Source: CADEED01 sp036677145
GTDB lineage: Bacteria > Pseudomonadota > Gammaproteobacteria > Steroidobacterales > Steroidobacteraceae
Length of the DNA: 64,000 nt
NCBI GenBank assembly: GCA_036677145.1
Contig: JAKFFF010000111.1
Location: 1-64,000 of the forward strand
Direction of reading: 5' to 3'
A program made the position numbers and the translations under genes. Shown here in pieces: positions 16,749 to 25,739 of this stretch (its first letter is position 1; the number at the start of each line of letters is the position of its first letter). The notes under the pieces were generated by a model. That model saw only the letters and a list, made by a program, of their open reading frames with translations, searched no databases and was not told the origin of the DNA.

Positions 16749-19178
16749 TTAGAAAGCCTGACCTACCGAGAACTGGAAGCGTTCGACTTCGTCCGGATAG
16801 GTGTTTTGGTCGCCCTTGTAGGCATTCAACGGGATCGCGTAGCTGAAGCGGAAAACGCCCAGCGGCGCCAGCCATTGCACCGCCACGCCCGTCGAGTGCT
16901 TCAACTTATCATACTCGAAGTCGTATTCGACTGGCTGGCCCATCCGTCCGCGGAAGTCATAGCGATTGCCGGTCGAGAAGATATTGCCAATGTCATAGAA
17001 CCACGACAGCCGTGCCGAAGTTTCAAACTTCTGCGGCAGGGGTATCAGGACCTCTGCCCGGCCCACGACCTTCATATTTCCGCCGAAGGGGCGACCGAAA
17101 TCGTCCTTCGGGCCCAGCCGGCTCTCCTTGTATCCGCGCACTGTGTCGGGACCGCCACCGTAGAACTGCCGGTAAGGCGGCAACGCGGTGGTGTCCCCTA
17201 TGTCCATGCCATAAGACAGGTCGGCGCTGAGCGCCAGGGTGAAGCGTCCGAACAAGGGAACGAACTGGAGGTAGTCGTAGTTCGCGACCCAGTACTGCAC
17301 CTCGCTGATGCCCGGCAGCGTGTAGGAAAGGCCGAAGGAATGGCGCATGCCGCGGTCGGCAAACAACGAGCGGTTGCGGCTGTCGTAATTCCACGAAGTG
17401 TTGAACTCGAGCACGTTGAACTCGGTGTTGAACAGCAGGACGTCGGTGCCGAAATCGCAGAACCCATCCGCGCCGAAGTCGATGCAATCGCGGGTATGGT
17501 TGCCGTTGGAATCCACCCAATCGATGGCCTGGCGCGCGCTGCCGTTGCTGGTAGTCAGCAGGTTCGACCGCTGGAACGAAAGTCCCATGCGCAGTCCCTG
17601 GTATTCCGAGATCGGATAGCCGATGTCGAGACCGGCGCCGATGGTTTCGGAGGAGAAGTCCGAAGACGCCGAAACGAACTGGGTTTGATCGCGGTACGAA
17701 ACGCTCGCGGTCAGGCCGACATTGTTTGGTGTCAGATATGGCTCGGTGACCGAGATGCCGTACACCTTGCTGTAGCGACCGGAGTTCAGATCGACCGAGA
17801 CGCGCCGTCCCGTGCCGAGGAAATTCGCGTCCGCGTAATTGCCGCTCAGGATGAACGACTGCGATTCGGAATAACCGATGCCGCCGCCCAACTGGGCGGA
17901 AGGTCCTTCCTCGATTTCATAGACGATGTCGACGAGGTCCGCCGTGCCCGGCACGGGCTTCGTCTCCGACTCCACCTTCTTGATGTACGGCAGACGCTGC
18001 AGGCGCTGCTTCGAGCGATCGAGCGCGGTGTTCGAAAGCCAGCCGCCCTCGAGCTGGCGCATTTCGCGACGCAGCACTTCGTCGTTGATCTTGGTAACGC
18101 CGTTGAACACGATGTGCCGCACGTAAACGCGATTGCCCGGATCGACGAAGAACGTCAACGAGAGTTCTTTCTTCGACGGATCGCCCAGGGTGGTAGGCAC
18201 CGGGTCCACTTTCGCGAACGCAAACCCGTCTTCTCCCAGCCGGTTCTGCAGGAGTTCCTGCGTCGCGGTAATCACCTTGCGCGAGAACGTATCGCCGGGC
18301 CGCACGAGCAGATAGCGGCGCAACACGGCCTCGGGAACGACGAACGTGCCGGCGAGTTTGACCTCGGTGACCTTGAAGACCTGGCCTTCGTTGATGTTCA
18401 CCGTGACGAAGATGTCGTCTTTCTCCGGCGCGATCGCCACCTGCGTCGACTCCACCTCGAAGTTCGCGTAGCCGCGGTCCATGTAGAAAGAGCGCAGGAT
18501 CTCGAGATCACCCTGCAGGTCTTCGCGGGAATATCGATCGTCCTGTTTGTAGAACGACAGCAGGTTTGGCGTCTTGAGCTTCAATGCGTCGAGGATCTCC
18601 TTCTCCTTGAAGGTCTCGTTGCCGACGATATTGATCTGCCGGATCTTCGCGCGCTTGCCTTCGACGATGTCGATCTTGATCTTGACGCGGTTGCCCGGCA
18701 CTTCCTCGACGTTGGTCGTAATGCGCGCCGCGTATTTGCCGCGCGCGCCGTACTGGTCCTGCAGGAACGAGGTCACGTCCTCGAGCACAGAACGATCGAA
18801 GGTCTTGCCCTGCGCGAGACCGACGTTGCGCAGCGACTTCGAGAGATCTTCGGTCTTGATGTCCTTATTGCCCTTGAGCTCGAAACTTTCGATGGTGGGA
18901 CGTTCGTTGACGACGACGATGAGCGTGTTGCCGTCACGGCGGATCTCGACGTCGCGGAAGAATCCCGTCTCGTACAACGCGCGCACCGCTTCGCGCACGC
19001 GTTGCGCCGACAGGGTGTCACCGATGTTGATCGGTAGATAGTTGTAGACGGTTCCCTCGGTGACGCGCTGCAGACCTTCCACGCGGATGTCGCCCACCGT
19101 GAACGCCGGCCCTTCCTGGGCATACAAGGGAGCGGCCAGCAGGATCCAGCTGGCGACACAGAACTTCGCGAACCTCAT
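16749..19178 (-). CDS. bamA: Outer-membrane protein assembly factor BamA
   Basis: Core of the machine that folds beta-barrel proteins into the outer membrane. Starting at ATG 19178 it has 809 residues: a signal peptide ending at PLYA (residue 20), five POTRA domains over about residues 22-420 (FTVGDIRVEGLQRVTEG opens POTRA1) and a 16-strand Omp85 barrel. The conserved loop-6 motif appears as TVRGYKESRLGP, and the protein ends in phenylalanine (FSVGQAF), the normal barrel signal. An extracellular loop has two cysteines (RDCIDFGADGFCDFG) that could form a disulphide. A TTG two codons upstream (19184) is better spaced from the AGGGG ribosome site and is an alternative start. Confidence 0.97.
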   Translation of the reverse strand: MRFAKFCVASWILLAAPLYAQEGPAFTVGDIRVEGLQRVTEGTVYNYLPINIGDTLSAQRVREAVRALYETGFFRDVEIRRDGNTLIVVVNERPTIESFELKGNKDIKTEDLSKSLRNVGLAQGKTFDRSVLEDVTSFLQDQYGARGKYAARITTNVEEVPGNRVKIKIDIVEGKRAKIRQINIVGNETFKEKEILDALKLKTPNLLSFYKQDDRYSREDLQGDLEILRSFYMDRGYANFEVESTQVAIAPEKDDIFVTVNINEGQVFKVTEVKLAGTFVVPEAVLRRYLLVRPGDTFSRKVITATQELLQNRLGEDGFAFAKVDPVPTTLGDPSKKELSLTFFVDPGNRVYVRHIVFNGVTKINDEVLRREMRQLEGGWLSNTALDRSKQRLQRLPYIKKVESETKPVPGTADLVDIVYEIEEGPSAQLGGGIGYSESQSFILSGNYADANFLGTGRRVSVDLNSGRYSKVYGISVTEPYLTPNNVGLTASVSYRDQTQFVSASSDFSSETIGAGLDIGYPISEYQGLRMGLSFQRSNLLTTSNGSARQAIDWVDSNGNHTRDCIDFGADGFCDFGTDVLLFNTEFNVLEFNTSWNYDSRNRSLFADRGMRHSFGLSYTLPGISEVQYWVANYDYLQFVPLFGRFTLALSADLSYGMDIGDTTALPPYRQFYGGGPDTVRGYKESRLGPKDDFGRPFGGNMKVVGRAEVLIPLPQKFETSARLSWFYDIGNIFSTGNRYDFRGRMGQPVEYDFEYDKLKHSTGVAVQWLAPLGVFRFSYAIPLNAYKGDQNTYPDEVERFQFSVGQAF

Positions 19179-19201
19179 CGTCAATTTGATCCCCTGAATT
19201 G

Positions 19202-20599
19202 TTATTTGCCGGCGCCCGGGAACAGGTATGTGACCAGGTCATTGAACAATGCCACGCCCATCAGCAACGCGATGGCGAGCAGGCCCACCTGCTGACCGAA
19301 AATATAAACACGTTCGGACAACGGCCGGCCGCGGATCCACTCCGCGACCTGGAAAACGATCTGCCCGCCGTCGAGTATCGGGATCGGCAGCAGATTGAGG
19401 AAGCCGATCGACAGCGACAGGAGCACCAGTACCTGCAGGTAGTACTCCGGCCCGGCGCTCGCCGCCCGGCCCGCGTAGTCGGCGATGGTGATGACGCTGG
19501 TGAGATTGTCGGTCGAAATCTTGCGCGTAATCATGCGCCAAATGAACTTCGCCTGGGCGACCGTCATGTCCCAGGCGCTGCCGGCGCCCGCGGCCAGCGC
19601 ACCCAGCGGCCCGAGACTGACCTGTGTCTTGTATTCGGCGGGAATGAACCGTGACAGGTCGTCGCCCGGACCGATCTGCAACTTGCCGACCGCCTTGCCC
19701 TCTTCGACCACACTCTGCGTCGTCACGCGTCGCGCGAACTCGGAGTCGCCGCGTTTCACGCGCAACAGGACCTCCTGTCCCGGACGCTGGCGGATCTGGC
19801 CGGTCAGGTCCTGCCAGCTGCGGATCGGGGTGCCGTCGACCGCCAGGATGAGATCACCCGGCTCGATGCCCGCGACATCCGCCGGCCCACCCTTCGTGAT
19901 CATGAAGACCTGCGCGGGCACGGTCGGATACCAGTATTCGAAGCCGAGAGCGGCGGGCAGCCGGCCAGGCTTGGTCATCTCGAAGCGCTGCGCCGGATCC
20001 GTGATCGCCAGCTCGATGTCGCGCTCGCGGCCGTTCTGATCCTGAACACGCAACGCTATCGGGCCATCGCTGCTGACCGCATCCAGAAACATGAACACCG
20101 TTTCGCGGCGATCTTCGACGGGCATGCCGTTGATGCCGACGATGATGTCCTTGCTGCGCAATCCTGCTTGAGCCGCGGGCGATTCTAGAGTGACGTCACC
20201 GACGACGGCTTTCAGGCTCTCGACGCCCTGCACCCAGAACATCGCCCACAGAACCGCGACCGCAAACAACATGTTCGCCGCCGGCCCCGCGAGCAACACG
20301 AGGATCCGCGCCCATGGCGGGCGGTGCGTGAACGATCGCGCGAGATCTTCCGGCGGCACTGCTCCGTCACGCTCGTCGAGCATGCGCACGTAGCCACCGA
20401 GCGGAATCGCGCCGATCACGTATTCGATGTGATCCGGTCCCTTGCCGATGCGCTTCCACACCGGCTTGCCGAGGCCCACGGAAAAACGCAGCACCTTGAA
20501 GCCCAGCTTGCGGGCCACCCAGAAATGACCGTACTCATGGATGGAGATGAGCAGGCTTATGCCGATGAGGCCCCAGAGGATTTTCCAGACGATATCCAT
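19202..20599 (-). CDS. rseP: Site-2 intramembrane protease RseP
   Basis: Zinc metalloprotease of the inner membrane that cuts the anti-sigma factor RseA after DegS, releasing sigma-E in response to outer-membrane protein stress; it also clears signal peptides. The 465 residues (450 in E. coli) have the zinc motif HEYGH at residues 21-25 inside the first membrane helix, two periplasmic PDZ domains (VTLESPAAQAGLRSKDIIVG, then GIEPGDLILAVDGTPI), and the third ligand region NLLPIPILDGGQIVF in a later helix. Between dxr (9 bp upstream) and bamA (about 20 bp downstream), as in E. coli. Confidence 0.97.
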   Translation of the reverse strand: MDIVWKILWGLIGISLLISIHEYGHFWVARKLGFKVLRFSVGLGKPVWKRIGKGPDHIEYVIGAIPLGGYVRMLDERDGAVPPEDLARSFTHRPPWARILVLLAGPAANMLFAVAVLWAMFWVQGVESLKAVVGDVTLESPAAQAGLRSKDIIVGINGMPVEDRRETVFMFLDAVSSDGPIALRVQDQNGRERDIELAITDPAQRFEMTKPGRLPAALGFEYWYPTVPAQVFMITKGGPADVAGIEPGDLILAVDGTPIRSWQDLTGQIRQRPGQEVLLRVKRGDSEFARRVTTQSVVEEGKAVGKLQIGPGDDLSRFIPAEYKTQVSLGPLGALAAGAGSAWDMTVAQAKFIWRMITRKISTDNLTSVITIADYAGRAASAGPEYYLQVLVLLSLSIGFLNLLPIPILDGGQIVFQVAEWIRGRPLSERVYIFGQQVGLLAIALLMGVALFNDLVTYLFPGAGK

Positions 20600-20608
20600 C
20601 GAGTGCCT

Positions 20609-21796
20609 TTATACGTGCGCGGCGTGAGGCCGGATGAAGTCGGATGCGCGTTCGCGTGCTTCGGCGTCGGCCGCCAGTACGTCGGCAAGATCCCGGATTT
20701 CACCGCCCGACGTTGCTGCCATTACGGATTCAATGACCGCCGGGATTCGCGCAAAGTTCAATCCCCCCTCGAGGAAGGCCGAAACGGCCACTTCATTCGC
20801 CGCGTTCAGCGCGGCGGGCCGCAGCCCCCCGGCCCGCGCGGCCTCTTGAGCCAGCCCTAGCGCGGGGAAGCGCCGCATGTCCGGGGCCTCGAAACGCAGC
20901 GTCCCCACCTTCACGAGGTCGAGCGATTGTACTCCGGAGGATACGCGATCCGGCCACGCAAGCGCGTGTGCGATCGGGGTGCGCATGTCCGGGGCGCCGA
21001 GCTGCGCGAGCACCGATCCGTCCACGTATTCGACCAGCGAGTGCACGATGCTTTCGCGGTGAATCACGACTTCGACCTGCTGAGGCGTGACGCCGAACAG
21101 CAGGCAGGCCTCGATGAATTCGAGACCCTTGTTCATCAACGTGGCGGAGTCGACGGAGATCTTGCGCCCCATGACCCAGTTCGGATGCGCACAGGCCTCA
21201 TCCGGCGTGACGCGCTCCAGGCGCGCCCGGTCGGTGTCGAGGAAAGGCCCACCCGATGCGGTCAGCAGGATGCGCTTCACGCCGGGCGGCGCCACGCCAC
21301 TCACGGCGTCGCGCGGCAGACACTGGAATACCGCGTTGTGTTCGCTGTCGATGGGCAGCAGCGTGGCGCCCGACGCGCGCACTGTCTCCATCAGCAGCGA
21401 GCCCGCCATGACGAGCGATTCCTTGTTCGCCAGCAGCAGTCGCTTGCCGGCGCGCGCGGCGGCGAGCGTCGAGCGCAATCCCGCCGCCCCGACGATGGCG
21501 GCCATCACGCTGTGCACCTCGGGCAGGCTCGCGAGCTCGACGATACCCTCGGCGCCGCCGATGACTTTCGTCGGCGCCTGGCGCGCGCGCAGCGCTTCGC
21601 GCAACCGGCCGGCGGACGCCTCATCGGCGATCGCCGCGTACGGCACGGCGAACCGGCTGCATTGCTCGGCTAACTTCTCGACATTGCGATGGGCGCCCAG
21701 GGCGAATACGCGGAAACGATCCGGGTGACGCGCGATCACGTCGAGCGTGTGTTCGCCCACCGACCCGGTGGAGCCGAGGATCGCGACGTTGTTCAC
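20609..21796 (-). CDS. dxr: 1-deoxy-D-xylulose 5-phosphate reductoisomerase
   Basis: Second step of the MEP pathway: converts DXP to MEP with NADPH, feeding isoprenoid and undecaprenyl phosphate synthesis. The 395 residues match the family (398 in E. coli). The NADPH-binding motif is VAILGSTGSVGEHTLDVI at the N-terminus. Other marks are LLLANKESLVMAG, LPIDSEHNAVFQCL, and the metal/substrate region ASGGPFLDTDRARLERV with the flexible NWVMGRKISVDSATLMNKGL block. The start is a GTG at 21796 that overlaps the cdsA stop by 4 bp. The upstream extension to 22129 lies in cdsA and is not protein-like. Confidence 0.98.
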   Translation of the reverse strand: MNNVAILGSTGSVGEHTLDVIARHPDRFRVFALGAHRNVEKLAEQCSRFAVPYAAIADEASAGRLREALRARQAPTKVIGGAEGIVELASLPEVHSVMAAIVGAAGLRSTLAAARAGKRLLLANKESLVMAGSLLMETVRASGATLLPIDSEHNAVFQCLPRDAVSGVAPPGVKRILLTASGGPFLDTDRARLERVTPDEACAHPNWVMGRKISVDSATLMNKGLEFIEACLLFGVTPQQVEVVIHRESIVHSLVEYVDGSVLAQLGAPDMRTPIAHALAWPDRVSSGVQSLDLVKVGTLRFEAPDMRRFPALGLAQEAARAGGLRPAALNAANEVAVSAFLEGGLNFARIPAVIESVMAATSGGEIRDLADVLAADAEARERASDFIRPHAAHV

Positions 21797-22599
21797 GCCA
21801 CCACCCCGGCGCCGAGCAGCGCAAACAACAAGGCCGGCGCGGCCGCGGTGACGCTGTCGATGCGGTCGAGCATGCCGCCGTGTCCGGGGAATACCGTGCC
21901 GCTGTCCTTGAGACCAACCGCGCGCTTCAACATGCTCTCCGTCAGATCGCCGACGATCGACAACGCCGCGACGGCGATGCAGATCAGCACGAACGGGGCG
22001 ACATCGACATTGAAAATGAACTCGGCCGCCGCCCAGGCGACCAGCGCGCTGACGACGACGCCGCCGATCACGCCTTCCCAGGTCTTCTTCGGCGATACGC
22101 GCGGCGCCAGCGGCACGCGGCCTAACCACCGGCCGGCGAAGAACGCGCCGGTGTCAGCGGCCCACACCAGCGCGAGCGTGAACAACACCCATTTGGCGCT
22201 GCCCGTTGTGAGCGTCAGATACACGAGCGCCAGCCAGCAAGGTGCGAGCGCCAGCAGGCCGGCGAGCGCCGCGGCGGCGCGCGGCACGCGTTCGGGCGCC
22301 AGGCAGATCCAGAGGAACGCGGCAATCCACCACAACATGGCGACCGACATCACGCTCAACACGAAGCCCGGGAACGTGACGTAGCCGTACAGGCAGGCCA
22401 GCAACGCGGCCGCGACTGCGGCGGCGAATGCGAAACGGGATTTCAGCGCGCCGCTGCCGATGAACCCGGCCCACTCCCACGCGCCGATGAGCACGAGCAC
22501 GGTGATCAGCCACACCGTCGCGATGGGGGGCAGCCCGAGCATCACCAGTAACAGGACCGCGACCAGCGCGATGGCCGTGAGGACGCGTTGTTTAAGCAC
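21793..22599 (-). CDS. cdsA: Phosphatidate cytidylyltransferase
   Basis: Makes CDP-diacylglycerol from phosphatidic acid and CTP, the branch point of phospholipid synthesis, in the inner membrane. The 268 residues carry about eight membrane helices and the CDP-DAG synthase signature near the C-terminus: SMLKRAVGLKDSG followed by PGHGGMLDRIDS. It overlaps uppS by 8 bp and dxr by 4 bp, so translation is probably coupled. The gene order uppS-cdsA-dxr-rseP-bamA is standard for gammaproteobacteria. Confidence 0.97.
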   Translation of the reverse strand: MLKQRVLTAIALVAVLLLVMLGLPPIATVWLITVLVLIGAWEWAGFIGSGALKSRFAFAAAVAAALLACLYGYVTFPGFVLSVMSVAMLWWIAAFLWICLAPERVPRAAAALAGLLALAPCWLALVYLTLTTGSAKWVLFTLALVWAADTGAFFAGRWLGRVPLAPRVSPKKTWEGVIGGVVVSALVAWAAAEFIFNVDVAPFVLICIAVAALSIVGDLTESMLKRAVGLKDSGTVFPGHGGMLDRIDSVTAAAPALLFALLGAGVVA

Positions 22600-23335
22600 T
22601 GCGCGCCGCCTCTTTGGCCCGCGCTTCCAGTTGCTGGCGCGTCAGCCCGAAGCGCCGCTCGCGGCCCGCGAATGACGCGAGCGCGACTTCCAATTGCGGC
22701 ACGTCGAAATCCGGCCACAGGGCGTCGCAGATGTAAATTTCGGAGTACGCGAGATTCCACAGCAGGAAGTTGCTGATGCGGTGATCGCCGCCCGTGCGGA
22801 TGAAAAGATCCGGATCCGGCACGTCGCCGAGGGCGAGTTCGCGGGCGAAACGCCGTTCGTCGATCTCGGCGAGTTCGAGCGCGCCGCTCATCGCGGCCGC
22901 CGCCAGCCGCCGCGCGGCCTGCACGATGTCCCAACGGCCGCCGTAGCTCACCGCAACCTGAAGTTTCAGGCCGGTGTTCGCGGCGGTGAGTTCCTCGCTC
23001 GCGGCCATACGCGCCTGTAGTTTGACGCTGAGCGCGTGCCGGTCGCCGATGAAACGCAGGCGAACCTTGTTCTTGTGCAGGTCGTCGACCTCACGGTCCA
23101 TCGCGTCCAGGAACAACTGCATGAGGCCGGTCACCTCGGTGGTCGGCCGCTGCCAGTTCTCGCTCGAGAACGCGAACAGCGTGAGCGCGCCGACACCGCG
23201 GCGCGCGCACTCTTCGATGCACATGCGCACCGGGCGCACGCCTTCCTTGTGGCCGGCATGGCGCGGCAGGCCGCGGGCCTCGGCCCACCTTCCGTTGCCG
23301 TCCATAACAATCGCAATGTGTGTCGGAGTGCTCAC
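22592..23335 (-). CDS. uppS: Undecaprenyl diphosphate synthase
   Basis: Cis-prenyltransferase that extends farnesyl diphosphate to C55 undecaprenyl diphosphate, the lipid carrier for peptidoglycan and O-antigen. With the GTG start at 23335 it has 247 residues (253 in E. coli). Conserved regions are HIAIVMDGNGRWAEARGLPR with the catalytic aspartate, LFAFSSENWQRP and IRTGGDHRISNFLLWNLAYSE. The last of these shows DH where EQ or EW is commoner. The GTG was chosen because homologues begin just before the first motif; the 26-codon upstream extension would run into frr. It lies 25 bp after frr. Confidence 0.96.
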   Translation of the reverse strand: MSTPTHIAIVMDGNGRWAEARGLPRHAGHKEGVRPVRMCIEECARRGVGALTLFAFSSENWQRPTTEVTGLMQLFLDAMDREVDDLHKNKVRLRFIGDRHALSVKLQARMAASEELTAANTGLKLQVAVSYGGRWDIVQAARRLAAAAMSGALELAEIDERRFARELALGDVPDPDLFIRTGGDHRISNFLLWNLAYSEIYICDALWPDFDVPQLEVALASFAGRERRFGLTRQQLEARAKEAARSA

Positions 23336-23360
23336 GCAACTACCGTGCTTCGCTGCCGGC

Positions 23361-23918
23361 TCAAACCTGCAGGATTTCCTTTTCCTTCGACGCGAGCTGG
23401 GTGTCGATGTCACCGATGTATTTGTCGGTGAGCTTCTGGATGTCGATCTCGGCCTTCTTCTCGTCGTCCTGCGTGATCAGCTTTTCCTTCAGCGCCTCTT
23501 TCACGTCCGCGATGACGTCGCGGCGCACGTTGCGCACGGCAACGCGCGCGTTTTCCGCGTCGGCTCGCACGACCTTGGTGATGTCGCGGCGGCGTTCCTC
23601 GGTCAGCGGCGGCAGCGGAATGCGAATGACCGTGCCGGCGCTGATCGGATTCAGGCCGAGGTCCGACTTGTGTACCGCCTTCTCGATGGCCGCGACCATG
23701 CTCTTCTCCCAGGGCGAGACCACGAGCGTGCGCGCGTCTTCGACGCTGATGTTGGCGACCTGCTTGAGCGGCGTGTCCGTGCCGTAGTAGTCCACCTTCA
23801 TGTTTTCGATGAGTGATGGATGAGCGCGTCCGGTACGCAGCTTCTTGAGATCCGCCTGAAAGGTCTCGACGCATTTTCCCATACGGGTGGCGGCGTCCTT
23901 TTTGATGTCTTCTAACAT
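23361..23918 (-). CDS. frr: Ribosome recycling factor
   Basis: Works with EF-G to split the post-termination ribosome. The 185 residues equal the family length. The protein is mostly a three-helix bundle with a small beta domain. Conserved blocks are RTGRAHPSLIENMKVDYYG, TPLKQVANISVEDARTLVV, NPISAGTVIRIPLPPLTEERR and VRAENARVAVRN-like sequence (RADAENARVAVRNVRRDV). The start is ATG at 23918 (MLEDIKKDAATRMGK). It follows pyrH by 31 bp, the usual pyrH-frr order. Confidence 0.98.
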   Translation of the reverse strand: MLEDIKKDAATRMGKCVETFQADLKKLRTGRAHPSLIENMKVDYYGTDTPLKQVANISVEDARTLVVSPWEKSMVAAIEKAVHKSDLGLNPISAGTVIRIPLPPLTEERRRDITKVVRADAENARVAVRNVRRDVIADVKEALKEKLITQDDEKKAEIDIQKLTDKYIGDIDTQLASKEKEILQV

Positions 23919-23949
23919 GGTTGACCCTTTGGTTGACCGTTGGGGTGCA

Positions 23950-24669
23950 TCAGTCGCTGGTCACGACAGTGCCAATGTCCTCGCCACGCACGACACGCGG
24001 CAGGTCTCCGGCATTGTTCAGATTGAATACGGTGAGCGGCATGTGGTTGTCGCGGCACATGACGATCGCAGTGGCATCCATGACATTGAGCTTGTCGGCC
24101 AGCACCTTGTCGTAGGTGAGCGTCTTGTAGCGCTTCGCATCCGCGTTCTTCATCGGATCCGAATCGTAGATGCCGTTGACCTTGGTCGCCTTCAGCAACA
24201 CGTCGGCGCCGATCTCGATGGCGCGCAACGCGGCCGCCGAATCGGTCGTGAAGAACGGGTTGCCGGTGCCGGCCGCGAAGATGACCACGCGGCCTTTTTC
24301 GAGGTGACGCATTGCGCGCCGGCGAATGTAGTCCTCACACACCTGGTTGATGCGCACGGCGCTCTGCACGCGCGCGTTGCCACCGAGTTTTTCGATCGCA
24401 TCCTGCATGGCGAGCGCATTCATGACCGTCGCCAGCATGCCCATGTGATCGCCCGTGACCCGGTCGAGCCCCGCCTTGGCGAGACCCGAGCCGCGGAAAA
24501 TGTTGCCGCCGCCGATCACGCAGGCGACCTGCACGCCGGTCTGCTGGATCTCGATGATCTCGCTCGCGATCCGCTTGATCACCACCGGATCGATGCCGAA
24601 ATCGGTCGAGCCCAGCAGCGCTTCGCCCGAAAGCTTTACGAGAATGCGTTTGTATTTTGCCCCGGTCAT
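23950..24669 (-). CDS. pyrH: UMP kinase
   Basis: Phosphorylates UMP to UDP, the start of the route to UTP and, through PyrG, CTP. The 239 residues match the bacterial hexameric family (241 in E. coli), unrelated to eukaryotic UMP/CMP kinase. Motifs are YKRILVKLSGEALLG at the start, VIGGGNIFRG, DHMGMLATVMNALAM, and FAAGTGNPFFTTDSAAALRA. It is separated from tsf by 99 bp containing a strong terminator-like hairpin (24731-24759), so expression may be partly uncoupled from rpsB-tsf. Confidence 0.98.
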   Translation of the reverse strand: MTGAKYKRILVKLSGEALLGSTDFGIDPVVIKRIASEIIEIQQTGVQVACVIGGGNIFRGSGLAKAGLDRVTGDHMGMLATVMNALAMQDAIEKLGGNARVQSAVRINQVCEDYIRRRAMRHLEKGRVVIFAAGTGNPFFTTDSAAALRAIEIGADVLLKATKVNGIYDSDPMKNADAKRYKTLTYDKVLADKLNVMDATAIVMCRDNHMPLTVFNLNNAGDLPRVVRGEDIGTVVTSD

Positions 24670-24730
24670 GTACTGCCATTCCCCATAGGTCCATTCCCCT
24701 CAGATCGGTCGGCGTTGCACTTTGCCATAA

Positions 24731-24759
24731 AGAAAACCCCGCTGAGGGCGGGGTTTTCT
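24731..24759 (-). terminator. Intrinsic terminator after tsf
   Basis: The arms AGAAAACCCCGC (24731-24742) and GCGGGGTTTTCT (24748-24759) form a perfect 12-bp stem around a 5-base loop. On the minus strand the GC-rich part is followed by TTTTCTTT. It lies 10 bp beyond the tsf stop and about 60 bp before pyrH. It is either the terminator of the rpsB-tsf operon or an attenuator that lets part of the transcription continue into pyrH-frr. A second transcript start for pyrH in the same gap is possible. Confidence 0.85.
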
Positions 24760-24768
24760 GCGTCTCGA

Positions 24769-25710
24769 TCAGTGCTTCGTCGGCGGATCGGACTTGTCGT
24801 CCTTTTCGTCTTTCTTCTGCGCCGCCTTGACCTGCTCCATCACTTCGTTCGCGAAGTCGCCCTGCTTCTTTTCGATGCCGTCGCCGACTTCGAAGCGCTG
24901 GAATGCCTTGACGCTCGCCTTGGCATTCTTGAGCAGCTTGTCGATCGTGAAATCGCTGTCCTTCACGAACACCTGCTGGGTCAGCGCGAATTCGTCGACC
25001 GCCTTGCGAACACGGCCATCGACGATCTTCGCGAGGATCTCCGCGGGCTTCTTCGCATTGGCCGGATCGTTCTTGGCGTGTTCCGTCGCGATTTCACGCT
25101 CCTTCGCCACCATGTCGGCCGGCGCATCCGCCGGCGTCAGGTAACGCGGGCTGGCCGCGACCACCTGCATGGCCAGGTCGCGCGCGAGGTCGGCATCGCC
25201 GCCCTCGACCGCCACCAGCGCAGCCTTCTTGCTGTCGGTGTGCACGTACGAGCCGACCACGGTCGGCGCCTTCACGAGCGTCACGCGACGCACGGTCAGG
25301 TTTTCGCCGATCTTCGCGATCAACGCGCGACGCTTGTCGTCGACCGTTTCGCCGCTGCCGAGCTTGAGAACGTTCACGGCATCGACGCTGTCCGCGCCGG
25401 CCGCGAGCGCCGCTTTCGCGATCTCGACGGCGAAGCCACGGAAGTCGTCACCACGCGCGACGAAGTCGGTTTCGCTGTTCACTTCGACGAGCACGCCGGT
25501 TTTGCCGTCGGCGGATTTCTCCACCACGACGACGCCTTCGGCAGCGATGCGCGAGGCCTTCTTGTCGGCCTTCGCGAGGCCGGCCTTGCGCATGTTTTCA
25601 GCGGCCGCATCGAGGTCGCCGTTGGTTTCCACCAGCGCCTTCTTGCATTCCATCATGCCGGCGCCCGTGCGCTCGCGCAGCTGCTTGACCGCTTCTGCAG
25701 TGATTGACAT
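24769..25710 (-). CDS. tsf: Elongation factor Ts
   Basis: Nucleotide exchange factor that recharges EF-Tu with GTP. The 313 residues compare with 283 in E. coli. The N-terminal UBA-like domain is clear (SITAEAVKQLRERTGAGMMECKKAL), followed by AAAENMRKAGLAKADKKASR, the core with VEVNSETDFVARGDDFR, and a dimerisation region. Extra length comes partly from inserted loops and from a charged, probably disordered tail (KKDEKDDKSDPPTKH). It starts 29 bp after the rpsB stop and ends at an intrinsic terminator. Confidence 0.98.
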   Translation of the reverse strand: MSITAEAVKQLRERTGAGMMECKKALVETNGDLDAAAENMRKAGLAKADKKASRIAAEGVVVVEKSADGKTGVLVEVNSETDFVARGDDFRGFAVEIAKAALAAGADSVDAVNVLKLGSGETVDDKRRALIAKIGENLTVRRVTLVKAPTVVGSYVHTDSKKAALVAVEGGDADLARDLAMQVVAASPRYLTPADAPADMVAKEREIATEHAKNDPANAKKPAEILAKIVDGRVRKAVDEFALTQQVFVKDSDFTIDKLLKNAKASVKAFQRFEVGDGIEKKQGDFANEVMEQVKAAQKKDEKDDKSDPPTKH

Positions 25711-25739
25711 CTCTATTCCTTAGGATTTAGTTAGGCCGA

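Noticed and set aside
16806..19037. 743-codon plus-strand frame opposite bamA
   Set aside because: It mirrors a well-supported BamA frame and its translation is a low-complexity Arg/Val/Asp mix without motifs.
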